Assembly (NCBI RefSeq): GCF_024506395.1
Contig: NZ_JANIBO010000001.1
Location: 1,178,001 to 1,242,000 of the forward strand
DNA: 64,000 bases
DNA from: Cetobacterium sp. NK01
Lineage (GTDB): Bacteria > Fusobacteriota > Fusobacteriia > Fusobacteriales > Fusobacteriaceae
Direction of reading: 5' to 3'
Shown here: positions 16,186 to 24,741 of the stretch, one piece after another
How positions within the stretch are numbered: position 1 is the stretch's first letter
Layout: every line of letters starts with the position of its first letter
Position numbers and translations under genes: made by a program
Notes under the pieces: generated by a model
The model's input: the letters and a program-made list of their open reading frames with translations, nothing else
Databases searched by the model: none
What the model was told of the DNA's origin: nothing

Positions 16186-17901
16186 TTAATTTTTAGTTAT
16201 AATTCCAACAATAACAGGTCCCCACATAGTTAAAAATACGTTAGCAACAGCATATCCAACTGAGAACGGTAATACTGGTGTAGAGTTTTGAGTTTTTCTA
16301 AGAACCTCAGCATAAGCGGGGTTAGCACTTCTACCTCCAGCAATGATAGCAACTGAATCAACAGGATTTTTAATTTTTAAGATAAAGTAATCAAATAGGA
16401 ATGTAATAATCTGTGGAACCATAGTTACAAAAACACCAAGCCAGAATAGAGTCATACCGTATTGTTCAATAGTAACAAGGGCACTCTTACCAGCATTTAA
16501 ACCAACAATTATAACGAAAACAACTAATCCGAAAACTTTAAGGAAAGAAACTGTACCAGTGTCCATTCCACCAACTTTAGGGAATCTACTTTTTAGCCAT
16601 CCGAAAATAAGACCAGAGAAAAGACATCCTCCACCAGTTCCTAAAGAGATAGGAATACCAGCAATAGGTAGAGTGATCTCTCCAATCATGATACCTAAAA
16701 TCATACCAATTGAGAAAGTGATATAGTCAACAACATTTTTGCTAGGTGTAGCATAACCTAAAAGTTTATAAGAGTTATCTATATTTTGCTTTCTACCAGT
16801 TAAAATAACTTCATCTCCAAATTCAAATTTAAAGTCAGGTTTTAAAGGAAGTTCCTCATTTTCTCTATAGACTTGAGCTACAACAAAACCAAGAGTAGCA
16901 GCAGGAGGTAAAAGAGCTTTTATCTCTTCAATTGTTTTCCCAGCAAATTTTTTATAGTGGAAAATAATAGATTTCTTATATTCAGTAGTAGTTGTAGAGA
17001 ACTTAGTGCAATCAAAAAGCTCATTTCCTAGAACACCATCTAGATTAAGAAGAGCCTTTGTTTTTCCACCAATAACAACCCAATCATTCTCTTGGAAAAC
17101 ATAGTTATCATAGTTATCTACTTTTATAACAGAACCATTTTGAGAAACATCTAAAAGAAATATTTTTTCTTTGAAATCCTCTTCTAACTCTCGAGCTGTT
17201 TTTCCAAGATATTTAGAGTCTTTAGTTATCTCATAGATTCTAGATGAAACTTTTTCAAGAGCTAGAAACTCATTTTCACCTAAAACAATACCTTTAGCTT
17301 GAGATTTTTCAAGTTCAATAGCTGATTTTCTAAGATCCCACTTCATAATTAATGGAAGAATAGTTCCAACCATAAGAACAGGACCAAGAGTACCAAAAAT
17401 ATATGTAACAGAGTAACCTACAGCAACATTTGTTTGAAGCTGCTTAGTTAACTCAGGACTTAAACCTAAATTTCCAATAGAGTTTCCAGCAGTACCAATA
17501 ATAGCTGATTGAGTTAAACCACCAGCAGCAAGCCCAGCGGCAAGCCCTCTATCTAAATCAAAGTAGTATGAACAAAAAAGAACACACAGCAAACCTACAA
17601 CAGTCATGAAAAATGATGAGATTACAAATTTCATCGAAGCTTTATTATTCAGTGCTCCGAAAAACTTTGGTCCCCCTTCATAACCACAAGCGTAAATAAA
17701 CAAAGCGAAGAAAGCAGTTTTCAAAATACCAGGGACATTGAATCCAAGCTGTCCTATTATAACTGCAATAATTAAGCTACCAGCAATTCCACCTAGCTGG
17801 AACTTACCGATTTTGATTTTTCCAATAGCATATCCGATACCAATAGATAGAAAAAGTGCAATTAAAACGTTAGAGCGAATATAGTCTGCAAATATCTCCA
17901 T
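16186..17901 (-). CDS. aspT: Aspartate:alanine antiporter AspT
   Basis: A 571-residue inner-membrane exchanger of the AAE family. Two related hydrophobic halves (about 1-175 and 385-571) flank a cytoplasmic region of two TrkA-C-like units (about 205-370). The halves share the motifs GGLTQSAIIGTAGNSI...GYSVTYIFGTLGPV and GGRSANPAYAEV...GYAVANVFLTMWGPV. It takes up aspartate(1-) and releases alanine(0) made by AspD. Decarboxylation consumes a cytosolic proton, so the pair produces proton-motive force. It is the first gene of the aspT-aspD operon and has AAGGAGG before ATG. Confidence 0.92.
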   Translation of the reverse strand: MEIFADYIRSNVLIALFLSIGIGYAIGKIKIGKFQLGGIAGSLIIAVIIGQLGFNVPGILKTAFFALFIYACGYEGGPKFFGALNNKASMKFVISSFFMTVVGLLCVLFCSYYFDLDRGLAAGLAAGGLTQSAIIGTAGNSIGNLGLSPELTKQLQTNVAVGYSVTYIFGTLGPVLMVGTILPLIMKWDLRKSAIELEKSQAKGIVLGENEFLALEKVSSRIYEITKDSKYLGKTARELEEDFKEKIFLLDVSQNGSVIKVDNYDNYVFQENDWVVIGGKTKALLNLDGVLGNELFDCTKFSTTTTEYKKSIIFHYKKFAGKTIEEIKALLPPAATLGFVVAQVYRENEELPLKPDFKFEFGDEVILTGRKQNIDNSYKLLGYATPSKNVVDYITFSIGMILGIMIGEITLPIAGIPISLGTGGGCLFSGLIFGWLKSRFPKVGGMDTGTVSFLKVFGLVVFVIIVGLNAGKSALVTIEQYGMTLFWLGVFVTMVPQIITFLFDYFILKIKNPVDSVAIIAGGRSANPAYAEVLRKTQNSTPVLPFSVGYAVANVFLTMWGPVIVGIITKN

Positions 17902-17989
17902 ACAATTCCTCCTTAAAATATATTATCCAATCTGGATTTAATATACAAAATTAAAAAAATCATTCCTTCATTTTGTTTCCAAAAAATAG

Positions 17990-18030
17990 AAAAGAGGTTA
18001 AAGCCTGGTCAGAAACCTTAACCCCTCCTC
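17990..18030 (-). terminator. Terminator after the second GlsB-like gene
   Basis: In minus-strand RNA, GAGGGGTTAA pairs with TTAACCTC with a 2-base bulge around a long loop, followed by TTTTCTATTTTTT. The stem is imperfect, so confidence is moderate. Confidence 0.55.
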
Positions 18031-18062
18031 CATTTATCTAAATTTTACTTAACAGGCAAATG

Positions 18063-18314
18063 TTAACGTCCTCTAAATTTTATAAAAATAAATAGAACAA
18101 CAAAAGCACCGATAACAGATAGGAAAATACTACCTAAATTAAGACCAGTAACTGATCCTATTCCAAGAAGACTACCTATAAATCCACCAACTAAAGCTCC
18201 TACAATCCCTAAAATTGTAGTTGCAAAAAGTCCAGCTGTATATACTTCTGGCATCATAAGTCTAGCTAATGCGCCAGATAAAAGTCCTAATATAATCCAT
18301 GAAAATAATCCCAT
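18063..18314 (-). CDS. GlsB/YeaQ/YmgE-family stress membrane protein (copy 2)
   Basis: An 83-residue paralogue of the protein at 12503-12748 with the same three-segment glycine-rich layout (FSWIILGLLSGALARLMMP, TTILGIVGALVGGFIGSLLG). It should be a small inner-membrane protein associated with envelope stress; biochemical function is unknown. RBS GGGAGG precedes ATG. Like copy 1, it is divergent from a short exported protein gene (18464). Confidence 0.92.
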   Translation of the reverse strand: MGLFSWIILGLLSGALARLMMPEVYTAGLFATTILGIVGALVGGFIGSLLGIGSVTGLNLGSIFLSVIGAFVVLFIFIKFRGR

Positions 18315-18463
18315 AGAGAAACCTCCCGTAAATATATCTTTGTTTTAGTTATTCGTAAAAAATTAAAAATTTCTTTTAAAAAAAATAAAATTAATGAGAA
18401 AAAAGCAAAAGGTAAATTAAAAAATCTGTTGTATAAATAAAAAAAGCTTATGGGAGGGGTTCT

Positions 18464-19231
18464 GTGACAAGGGGTATTTTTCTAGTGTTTATTCTATTTT
18501 TTCAACTGCTTTATGGTTCAGATAAAAAAGAGAATAAAATCTTTATAGGAAAAAGATATCCAGTAAATTTAAGTTTAGATTCAGGTTGGACTATGAGTTA
18601 TATTCAAATGGATACCAATTTAAAAAGTGGATTAAGAACTCCTAAATTAAAATCAGATGAGAAAGTAAATGTTGCATACTTGAGATATAGTGAGGATCTA
18701 ATAGGATTTAGTTGTGAAAATTTAAATGAATCTTTAAACTCTAACTTAAAAAACCATTTTTTTGGAGGAGTTGGAAAAGTTTCTAAAAAAATTAAAGTTG
18801 ATTCCCTTTATTTAGAACCTATGGGAAAAATTCAGTCTATGGCTGTTTTTCAAAGAAGTATAAATGAGAATTATGGAAACTACAATGTGAGTTTAGATAA
18901 TTTAAATGGAATATTAAATACTTTTTACTTGGGAATGGGAGTTGGAAAACAGTATTTTCAAGAGAGTCATATAGTGGATTTTTCTATGAGTGCAGGAGTT
19001 AGACAGGAGCTTAATAGAATAGATGAAGATGTAAAAAATAGAATGAAAAGTTTAGTAGAGGAGAGTGAAAGAGGAGACTTAAAGGATAAAAATGATTTTT
19101 CCCAAGAGTTTGGTTTAAACGGAGCTATTGGGAATCCAGCTACAGGGGTGTCCTTTTATACAGGATATAAATATTTTTTTTCAGAGGATGAGTCTTGGAA
19201 AGTGACAGCAGGAGTAAGTTATATATTTTAA
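18464..19231 (+). CDS. Exported barrel-like protein of unknown function
   Basis: A 255-residue protein starting at GTG, chosen because GGGAGGGG lies 5 bases upstream. A signal peptide (TRGIFLVFILFFQLLYGS) is followed by beta-rich sequence that ends TAGVSYIF, an outer-membrane-type terminus. The C-terminal 200 residues look like an autotransporter-type or small barrel: FYLGMGVGKQYFQESHIVDFSMSAGVRQEL and VSFYTGYKYFF are alternating strands. No passenger or enzyme domain is visible. I do not recognise a named family. Confidence 0.7.
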   Translation: MTRGIFLVFILFFQLLYGSDKKENKIFIGKRYPVNLSLDSGWTMSYIQMDTNLKSGLRTPKLKSDEKVNVAYLRYSEDLIGFSCENLNESLNSNLKNHFFGGVGKVSKKIKVDSLYLEPMGKIQSMAVFQRSINENYGNYNVSLDNLNGILNTFYLGMGVGKQYFQESHIVDFSMSAGVRQELNRIDEDVKNRMKSLVEESERGDLKDKNDFSQEFGLNGAIGNPATGVSFYTGYKYFFSEDESWKVTAGVSYIF

Positions 19232-19260
19232 AAACTGCAAGCTAATCTTGCAGTTTTTTT
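19231..19260 (+). terminator. Terminator after the 255-residue exported protein gene
   Basis: A perfect 11-bp stem AAAACTGCAAG / CTTGCAGTTTT with loop CTAAT is followed by a T run. The identical stem and loop recur at 25450-25476 at the other end of the following sugar operon. Confidence 0.92.
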
Positions 19261-19333
19261 TATTTAAAATGATATTTTGGAATTTTTTTACAAAATTTAT
19301 ACGATGAAATACAGATTTTTTACAAGTCCATAA

Positions 19334-19350
19334 AAGAACTATATGTTCTT
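19334..19350. promoter_or_regulatory. Inverted repeat upstream of the sugar operon promoter
   Basis: AAGAAC-TATAT-GTTCTT is a perfect 6-bp inverted repeat with a 5-base centre, 24 bases before the -35 box. It is a possible site for the operon-encoded RpiR regulator; this is inference only. Confidence 0.35.
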
Positions 19351-19373
19351 AAAAAGTAAAAAAAATAAAAAAG

Positions 19374-19402
19374 TTGACATTTTGACAAAAAAATAGTAAA
19401 TA
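19374..19402 (+). promoter_or_regulatory. Promoter of the PTS/MupG operon
   Basis: TTGACA (19374-19379), a 17-bp spacer and TAAATA (19397-19402). A second TTGACA begins 8 bases later (19382), so two overlapping promoters are possible. The -10 region is A/T-only and cannot be placed with certainty. Confidence 0.6.
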
Positions 19403-19462
19403 TATAAATATAAAAAATAAAAAAATGGAAAATTTTTTCAAAGAAAGTTGGAGGGTTGGAAA

Positions 19463-19768
19463 ATGAAAATATTATTAGTTTGTTCAGGTGGAATGTCAAG
19501 TGCAATGGTTGTTAAAGCTTTAGTTAATGAAGGGAAAAAAGAGGGATTAGAGATCACTTCAAAAGCTGTAGGAACGGGAGAGTTTGAAACTGAATTAAAA
19601 AATGGATGGGATGGAGCTTTAGTAGCACCACAGATCAGACATAAAATTGATGAGTTTAAAGCTATTGGGGAGGAGAATAACACTCCAGTACAAGTTATAG
19701 AAACAAAGGGTTACAGTCCATTAGGTGGAAAGTTTTTACTTGCTCAAGTTAAAGAGATGTTAAAATAA
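19463..19768 (+). CDS. PTS lactose/cellobiose-type EIIB
   Basis: A 101-residue cytosolic EIIB of the lactose/cellobiose PTS family. It passes phosphate from EIIA to the sugar entering through EIIC. The phospho-acceptor cysteine is Cys7 in KILLVCSGGMSSAMVV, the family P-loop. The ATG at 19463 is preferred over an upstream TTG because GGAGGG lies 8 bases before it. It is the first gene of a seven-gene operon. Confidence 0.93.
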   Translation: MKILLVCSGGMSSAMVVKALVNEGKKEGLEITSKAVGTGEFETELKNGWDGALVAPQIRHKIDEFKAIGEENNTPVQVIETKGYSPLGGKFLLAQVKEMLK

Positions 19769-19792
19769 AAAAAACAGGGGAGATAAAATAAA

Positions 19793-21097
19793 ATGGAAAA
19801 ATTTTATGCAATAATAGAAAATGTTTTTATGAAACCAATGACTAAATTAGCAGAACAAAGACATTTAAAAGCCATAAGAGATGGAATGGTTTCAACTATT
19901 CCTTTAACAATAGTAGGAAGTTTCTTTTTAATAATAGCTTTCCCTCCAGTGCCTGCAGCATGGAAAGAAAGCATGGGTGTATTTATGTGGATTCAAAAGA
20001 ATATTGGAGATATTCTAATACCTTTTAGAATTACAATGGGTCTTGTAGCAATATATGCTACTTATAATATTGGTTACAGTTTAGCTAAAAATTATAAACT
20101 AGATGGAGTTTCAGGAGGAACACTATCGTTAGTTGCATATTTTATGACCATAATTCCATCTATTGCCACTTCAAATACTGGAGAGGGATTAGGATTTGTT
20201 TTACCTATGGGTAAACTTGGAGGAGCTGGACTTTTTGTTGGTATAGTGACATCTATATTTGCTGTGGAAGTTTTAAGATTCTTTAAAACAAAGGGAATCA
20301 CAATAAATATGCCTGAAGGTGTACCTGATTCAGTTGCTAGATCTTTTGAAGCTCTATTTCCAACAGTTGCTGTAGTTTTAGTTACTTGGTTACTATTTGT
20401 AATGTTTAAATTAGATATTCACAATATCTTTGCAAATATATTTAACCCTTTAAAGGGAATTGTAGATACTCCAATTGGAGCTATAATAATGGTTATGTTA
20501 ATAACAATGTTATGGACAGCTGGAATTCATGGAGTTTCAGTAATAGGAGCTATGGCTAGACCTATTTGGCTTGAGATGTTAACAGCAAACGCTGATGCTA
20601 TGCAAGCTGGAGATAAAGTTTTACCATATATAACTCCAGAGCCATTCTTCCAGTGGTTTATTTGGATTGGAGGATCAGGAGGAACATTAGGACTTGTATT
20701 CTTACTTCTATTTGCAAAGTCTAAATACCTAAAAGATCTAGGAAAAGCTACAATATTACCAGCAATTTTCAATATAAATGAACCGATTATATTTGGATTA
20801 CCAATTATGTTAAATCCGTTTTTCACAATACCATTTGTACTAGGACCAGTTCTAGCAACAATAGTATCTTATACAGTAATGGCGCTAAACTTAGTTTCAA
20901 GACCAGCTATTCTAGCTCCTTGGACATTCCCAGCACCAATTGGAGCATACCTAGCAACAGGTGGAGATGTGAGAGCAGTTGCACTTTGTATATTTAATAT
21001 AGTTTTAATGGCAGCAGTTTATTATCCGTTCATGAAAGCGTATGATAAGAAAATGTCAGCACAAGAGTTAGAAGAAGAAGGATTAGAGGAGGCTTAA
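19793..21097 (+). CDS. PTS cellobiose-type EIIC permease
   Basis: A 434-residue membrane permease of the CelB/LacE EIIC family, with about ten hydrophobic segments. Family-typical stretches include LKAIRDGMVSTIPLTIVGSFFLI near the N-terminus and FNINEPIIFGLPIMLNPFFTIPF near residue 330, the substrate-binding and phospho-transfer loop region. It brings a beta-linked disaccharide in as its 6-phosphate, working with the flanking EIIB and EIIA. The exact disaccharide is not set by sequence. Downstream enzymes suggest cell-wall or chitin-derived sugars as well as beta-glucosides. Confidence 0.93.
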   Translation: MEKFYAIIENVFMKPMTKLAEQRHLKAIRDGMVSTIPLTIVGSFFLIIAFPPVPAAWKESMGVFMWIQKNIGDILIPFRITMGLVAIYATYNIGYSLAKNYKLDGVSGGTLSLVAYFMTIIPSIATSNTGEGLGFVLPMGKLGGAGLFVGIVTSIFAVEVLRFFKTKGITINMPEGVPDSVARSFEALFPTVAVVLVTWLLFVMFKLDIHNIFANIFNPLKGIVDTPIGAIIMVMLITMLWTAGIHGVSVIGAMARPIWLEMLTANADAMQAGDKVLPYITPEPFFQWFIWIGGSGGTLGLVFLLLFAKSKYLKDLGKATILPAIFNINEPIIFGLPIMLNPFFTIPFVLGPVLATIVSYTVMALNLVSRPAILAPWTFPAPIGAYLATGGDVRAVALCIFNIVLMAAVYYPFMKAYDKKMSAQELEEEGLEEA

Positions 21098-21102
21098 TAT
21101 AT

Positions 21103-21465
21103 ATGTCAGTTGTAGAGATGAGTGAAGAGTTAGAGGAGATTATATTTACTATAGTAGGACAAGCAGGAGAGTGTAGAGGACTATCTTATGAGGCTTTAGG
21201 AGAAGCTGAAAAAGGTGACTTTGAAGCAGCTGCAGCAAAATTAAAAGAGGCAGAAAGTGCTATTCATAAGGCTCACTATGTTCAAACAGACCTTATTCAA
21301 AAAGAAGCAGCAGGAGAGCCAACACCAATATCTATGGTTTTCGTTCATGCACAAGATCATTTAATGACAGCAATTGCTGAAAAAGAGTTAATCAAAAAGA
21401 TGATAAAGATGTATGAGACTATGTTTAAGATGAATGAAAGACTAGAAAAATTAGAAAATAGATAG
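21103..21465 (+). CDS. PTS lactose/cellobiose-type EIIA
   Basis: A 120-residue helical EIIA of the lactose/cellobiose PTS. The conserved phospho-His segment is MVFVHAQDHLMTAI (His near residue 79). A trimer-forming helix pattern is visible, with ESAIHKAHYVQTDLIQKEAAG upstream. AGGAGG ends 10 bases before the chosen ATG; an in-frame ATG 15 bases later is an alternative start. It lies 5 bases after the EIIC stop. Confidence 0.93.
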   Translation: MSVVEMSEELEEIIFTIVGQAGECRGLSYEALGEAEKGDFEAAAAKLKEAESAIHKAHYVQTDLIQKEAAGEPTPISMVFVHAQDHLMTAIAEKELIKKMIKMYETMFKMNERLEKLENR

Positions 21466-21473
21466 GAGAAATT

Positions 21474-22559
21474 ATGAGAGAGTTAGGAATTTCAATATAT
21501 CCAGGACATTCAGATGTTGAAAAGGATAAAGAGTATATAAAGTTAGCTTCTAAATATGGATTTACTAGAATTTTTACATGTTTATTATCTATAGAAGGGG
21601 ATAAAGAGAAGATTGTTCAAAACTTCAAAGAGACAATTGCATATGCTAACTCTCTAGGATTTAAAGTTATAGCTGATGTAAGTCCAAAAATTTTTAGTGA
21701 TCTAAATATATCGTATAGTGATTTAAGCTTCTTTAAAAATTTAGATGCTTATGGAATACGTTTAGATGTTGGATACACAGGAAATGAAGAATCACTTATG
21801 ACTTTTAATGAGTATGACTTGAAAATTGAGATCAATATGAGTAACGACACAAAATATGTTGATACTATAATGGATTATAAGCCTAATAGAGACAATCTTT
21901 TAGGGTGTCATAACTTCTATCCACATGGATATACAGGACTAACTAGAAAACACTTTAGAAAGTGTAATAAAAACTTTATGAAGTATGGTTTAGTGACATC
22001 AGCTTTTGTGAACTCACAGAATGCTACTTTTGGACCATGGCCAGTGGATGAGGGGTTATGTACATTAGAGGAGCATAGATATCTACCTGTAGATGTAGCA
22101 GCAAAAGATCTATTTAAAGAGGGAATTGATACAGTTATCATATCAAACTGCTATGCTAGTGAAGAGGAGCTTAAAAAATTAGGGGAACTGAAAAAGACTA
22201 TGTTAGATCTATCAGTTACTTTAGTAGACAATATACCTGAAGTGGAAAAAAATATCGTATTAAACTTCTTACATTTCAATAGAGGAGATGTAAATGAGAA
22301 TTTAATAAGATCAACTCAATCTAGAGTAAAGTATAAGGGTCATAATTTTGAGGTATTTAATCCTGTAGATATAAAAAGAGGGGACATTATAATAGAGAGC
22401 TCTTTATATGGACATTATGCAGGAGAGCTTCAAATAGCTAAAACAGATATGAAAAATACTGGAAAAACAAATGTAGTAGGTAGAATAAAAGAGGATGAGA
22501 TCTATCTATTAGATGATATAAAACCTTGGGAGAAATTTATATTAAAAGAGGTAAAATAA
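21474..22559 (+). CDS. mupG: MupG-like 6-phospho-N-acetylmuramidase (DUF871)
   Basis: A 361-residue DUF871/MupG-family protein: an N-terminal TIM barrel (to about 245) followed by a small beta-rich domain. Recognisable sequence includes LGISIYPGHSDVEKDKEYI, GFTRIFTCLLS, GIRLDVGY, IEINMSND, GCHNFYPHGYTGL and ATFGPWPVDEGLCTLEEHR. In Staphylococcus aureus MupG hydrolyses MurNAc-6-phosphate-GlcNAc produced by PTS import. Here it follows a cellobiose-type PTS rather than MurP, and no murQ etherase gene is in the operon, so the true substrate could be another 6-phospho-disaccharide. Its stop overlaps the next start by one base. Confidence 0.87.
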   Translation: MRELGISIYPGHSDVEKDKEYIKLASKYGFTRIFTCLLSIEGDKEKIVQNFKETIAYANSLGFKVIADVSPKIFSDLNISYSDLSFFKNLDAYGIRLDVGYTGNEESLMTFNEYDLKIEINMSNDTKYVDTIMDYKPNRDNLLGCHNFYPHGYTGLTRKHFRKCNKNFMKYGLVTSAFVNSQNATFGPWPVDEGLCTLEEHRYLPVDVAAKDLFKEGIDTVIISNCYASEEELKKLGELKKTMLDLSVTLVDNIPEVEKNIVLNFLHFNRGDVNENLIRSTQSRVKYKGHNFEVFNPVDIKRGDIIIESSLYGHYAGELQIAKTDMKNTGKTNVVGRIKEDEIYLLDDIKPWEKFILKEVK

Positions 22560-23422
22560 TGGAGTATATTTTAGGTGTTGATGGTGGGGGAACAAAAACA
22601 ACAGCTACTTTATACAACGACAAGATGGAGGTTCTAGGACACTTTTTAGGTGGTCCTATGAACCTCCAAGTTGTTAGTGGAGATAAAGTAAAAGAGGTTT
22701 TTGAAAATATGTTAAGCCACTTTAATTTAGAAGCAAAGAGTGTAAAAATAGGAGTAGGAGCAGCAGGAGCAGGAAGACCTGAAGATGTAGAGAAGCTAAA
22801 CTCAATATTAAAAGAGATTGGTTTTAAAAAATACTCTGCAAGCAGCGATGCACACATAGGTCTTTTAGCTATTCATGGAAAAAATGATGGTATGATGATA
22901 ATAAGCGGAACTGGAAGTATAGGCTTTGCAGTAAAAGACTCTACTCTATATAGAAAAGGTGGATGGGGTCATCTACTAGGAGATGAGGGAAGTGGTTACT
23001 CTATCGGTCTATCCCTTGGAAAAAGATTATTTCACTCTTTTGATAAAGATGAGAGTTTTCCAAAGGAAGTTCTAGAGGATATTTTAAAATTAACAGACAC
23101 TAAAAATAGTGGAGAGTTTTTAAAATGGATCTATAAAAATGATAAGGGAGAGATAGCGAAGCTATCCTCTATAGTTCTAAAAAATAGTAATCACAAAATA
23201 TGTGAAGAGATTATAGATCAGACAGTGGAAGATTTAAAAAATCTAATACTTGATTTAAAAAGAGTTACAGATTTAAACTCTGTTGGTTTTGTAGGTGGAA
23301 TCATAGAAAATGAAACTATAATTAGAGAGAAGTTACTCTTAGAGCTAAATAGCTTAGGAATAGATTTTGTAAAAAGAAAATACAGCAATGAATACGGTGC
23401 AACGTTACTTTTAAAAGATTAA
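22559..23422 (+). CDS. BadF/BadG-type sugar kinase (N-acetylglucosamine kinase-like)
   Basis: A 287-residue ASKHA-fold kinase. The phosphate-1 loop is GVDGGGTKTTATLY (residues 5-18), phosphate 2 is IISGTGSIG and a GDEGSGYSIG segment follows. Family members phosphorylate GlcNAc or related sugars; in this context it could phosphorylate the free GlcNAc or glucose released by MupG or the GH4 enzyme. The ATG at 22559 shares one base with the mupG stop (TAATG). An upstream in-frame start would overlap mupG by 33 bases and lacks better support. Confidence 0.87.
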   Translation: MEYILGVDGGGTKTTATLYNDKMEVLGHFLGGPMNLQVVSGDKVKEVFENMLSHFNLEAKSVKIGVGAAGAGRPEDVEKLNSILKEIGFKKYSASSDAHIGLLAIHGKNDGMMIISGTGSIGFAVKDSTLYRKGGWGHLLGDEGSGYSIGLSLGKRLFHSFDKDESFPKEVLEDILKLTDTKNSGEFLKWIYKNDKGEIAKLSSIVLKNSNHKICEEIIDQTVEDLKNLILDLKRVTDLNSVGFVGGIIENETIIREKLLLELNSLGIDFVKRKYSNEYGATLLLKD

Positions 23423-23441
23423 GCTAGGTGGAGGTTTTAAT

Positions 23442-24740
23442 ATGAAAAAAAGATTGAAAATAGCTACAATTGGAGGGGGATCATCGTATACTCCTGAGAT
23501 TATAGAGGGATTTATAAAAAGAGCACAGGAACTTCCAATTGAAGAGATAGCCCTTGTGGATATAGAGGATGGAAAAGAGAAGCTAGAGATAGTTGGAAAT
23601 TTAGCTAGAAGAATGGTAGCAGCAGCAGGATTAGATTGGAAAATAACACTAACTTTAGATAGAAGAGAGGCTTTAAAAGGTGCTGACTTTGTAACAACTC
23701 AGCTTCGTGTAGGACTTTTAGATGCTAGAATAAAAGATGAAAGAATTCCACTATCACTTGGGATGATGGGACAAGAAACAAATGGTGTTGGAGGTATGGC
23801 AAAAGCTCTTAGAACAATACCTGTAATTTTAGATATATGTAAAGATATAGAGGAGCTATGCCCAGAGGCTTGGCTTATAAACTTTACAAACCCTAGTGGA
23901 ATGGTAACAGAGGCAGTTTTAAACAACACAAAGGTAAAGTGTATAGGTCTTTGTAATGTTCCTGTGGGAATGATGAAAGCTGTTGAAGAGGTTTTAGGAA
24001 GCGATGACTTTATATTCCACGCTGTGGGATTAAATCACTATGTATGGGGAAAACATATATATTTTAAAGGTCGTGATGTAGTAAAAGAGATACTGCCTAA
24101 GCTTATGCTTTCAGAGAAGTTCAATCCTAAAAACATTGATGCAACTCCATGGATACCAGAGCAGATAGAGGAGATTGGAATGATGCCATGTCCATATCAT
24201 AAATACTACTATATGAGAGGGGATATGCTAAAAAAACAGCTAAAGGATTATGAGGGACATAAAACTAGAGCTGAATTTGTAAAAGAGGTAGAGGATAAAC
24301 TTTTCCAAATATATAAAGATGAAAACTTAAGTGAAAAACCTAAAGAGTTAGAGAGTAGAGGTGGAGCTTACTACTCAGAAGCTGCATGTGAACTGATCTC
24401 ATCAATATACAACAATAAAAAAAGTTTAATGGTTGTAAACGTTTTAAATAATGGTATAATAAAATCACTATCAGATGACAGTGTTATTGAAACAACAGCA
24501 TATATAACAAGTTCAGGAGCTATTCCACTATCTAGTTCGCAGTTATCGCTGTCAGCTCAGGGAGAGGTAGCTTTACTTAAAACTTTTGAAAAGTTAGTTA
24601 TAGATGCAGCTATAAATTGTGATTATGGAAAAGCACTGCAAGCTCTTACTATAAATCCACTAGTTAACAGCGGAACTTTAGCAAAGCAAGCACTAGATAT
24701 GGTGATAGAGCAGAATAAAAAATATTTAAAAGGTTGGTAA
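23442..24740 (+). CDS. GH4 6-phospho-beta-glucosidase
   Basis: A 432-residue family-4 glycosidase that needs NAD+ and a divalent metal and hydrolyses 6-phospho-beta-glucosides by an oxidation-elimination mechanism. The N-terminal nucleotide site is IATIGGGSSYTPEIIEGF. The metal-binding Cys and His lie in CIGLCNVPVGMM (about 165-180) and GLNHYVWG (about 197-204). NFTNPSGMVTEA precedes them. It should cleave the phosphorylated disaccharide imported by the PTS. With mupG it gives the operon two different phospho-disaccharide hydrolases. GGTGGAGG precedes ATG. Confidence 0.93.
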   Translation: MKKRLKIATIGGGSSYTPEIIEGFIKRAQELPIEEIALVDIEDGKEKLEIVGNLARRMVAAAGLDWKITLTLDRREALKGADFVTTQLRVGLLDARIKDERIPLSLGMMGQETNGVGGMAKALRTIPVILDICKDIEELCPEAWLINFTNPSGMVTEAVLNNTKVKCIGLCNVPVGMMKAVEEVLGSDDFIFHAVGLNHYVWGKHIYFKGRDVVKEILPKLMLSEKFNPKNIDATPWIPEQIEEIGMMPCPYHKYYYMRGDMLKKQLKDYEGHKTRAEFVKEVEDKLFQIYKDENLSEKPKELESRGGAYYSEAACELISSIYNNKKSLMVVNVLNNGIIKSLSDDSVIETTAYITSSGAIPLSSSQLSLSAQGEVALLKTFEKLVIDAAINCDYGKALQALTINPLVNSGTLAKQALDMVIEQNKKYLKGW

Positions 24741-24741
24741 T

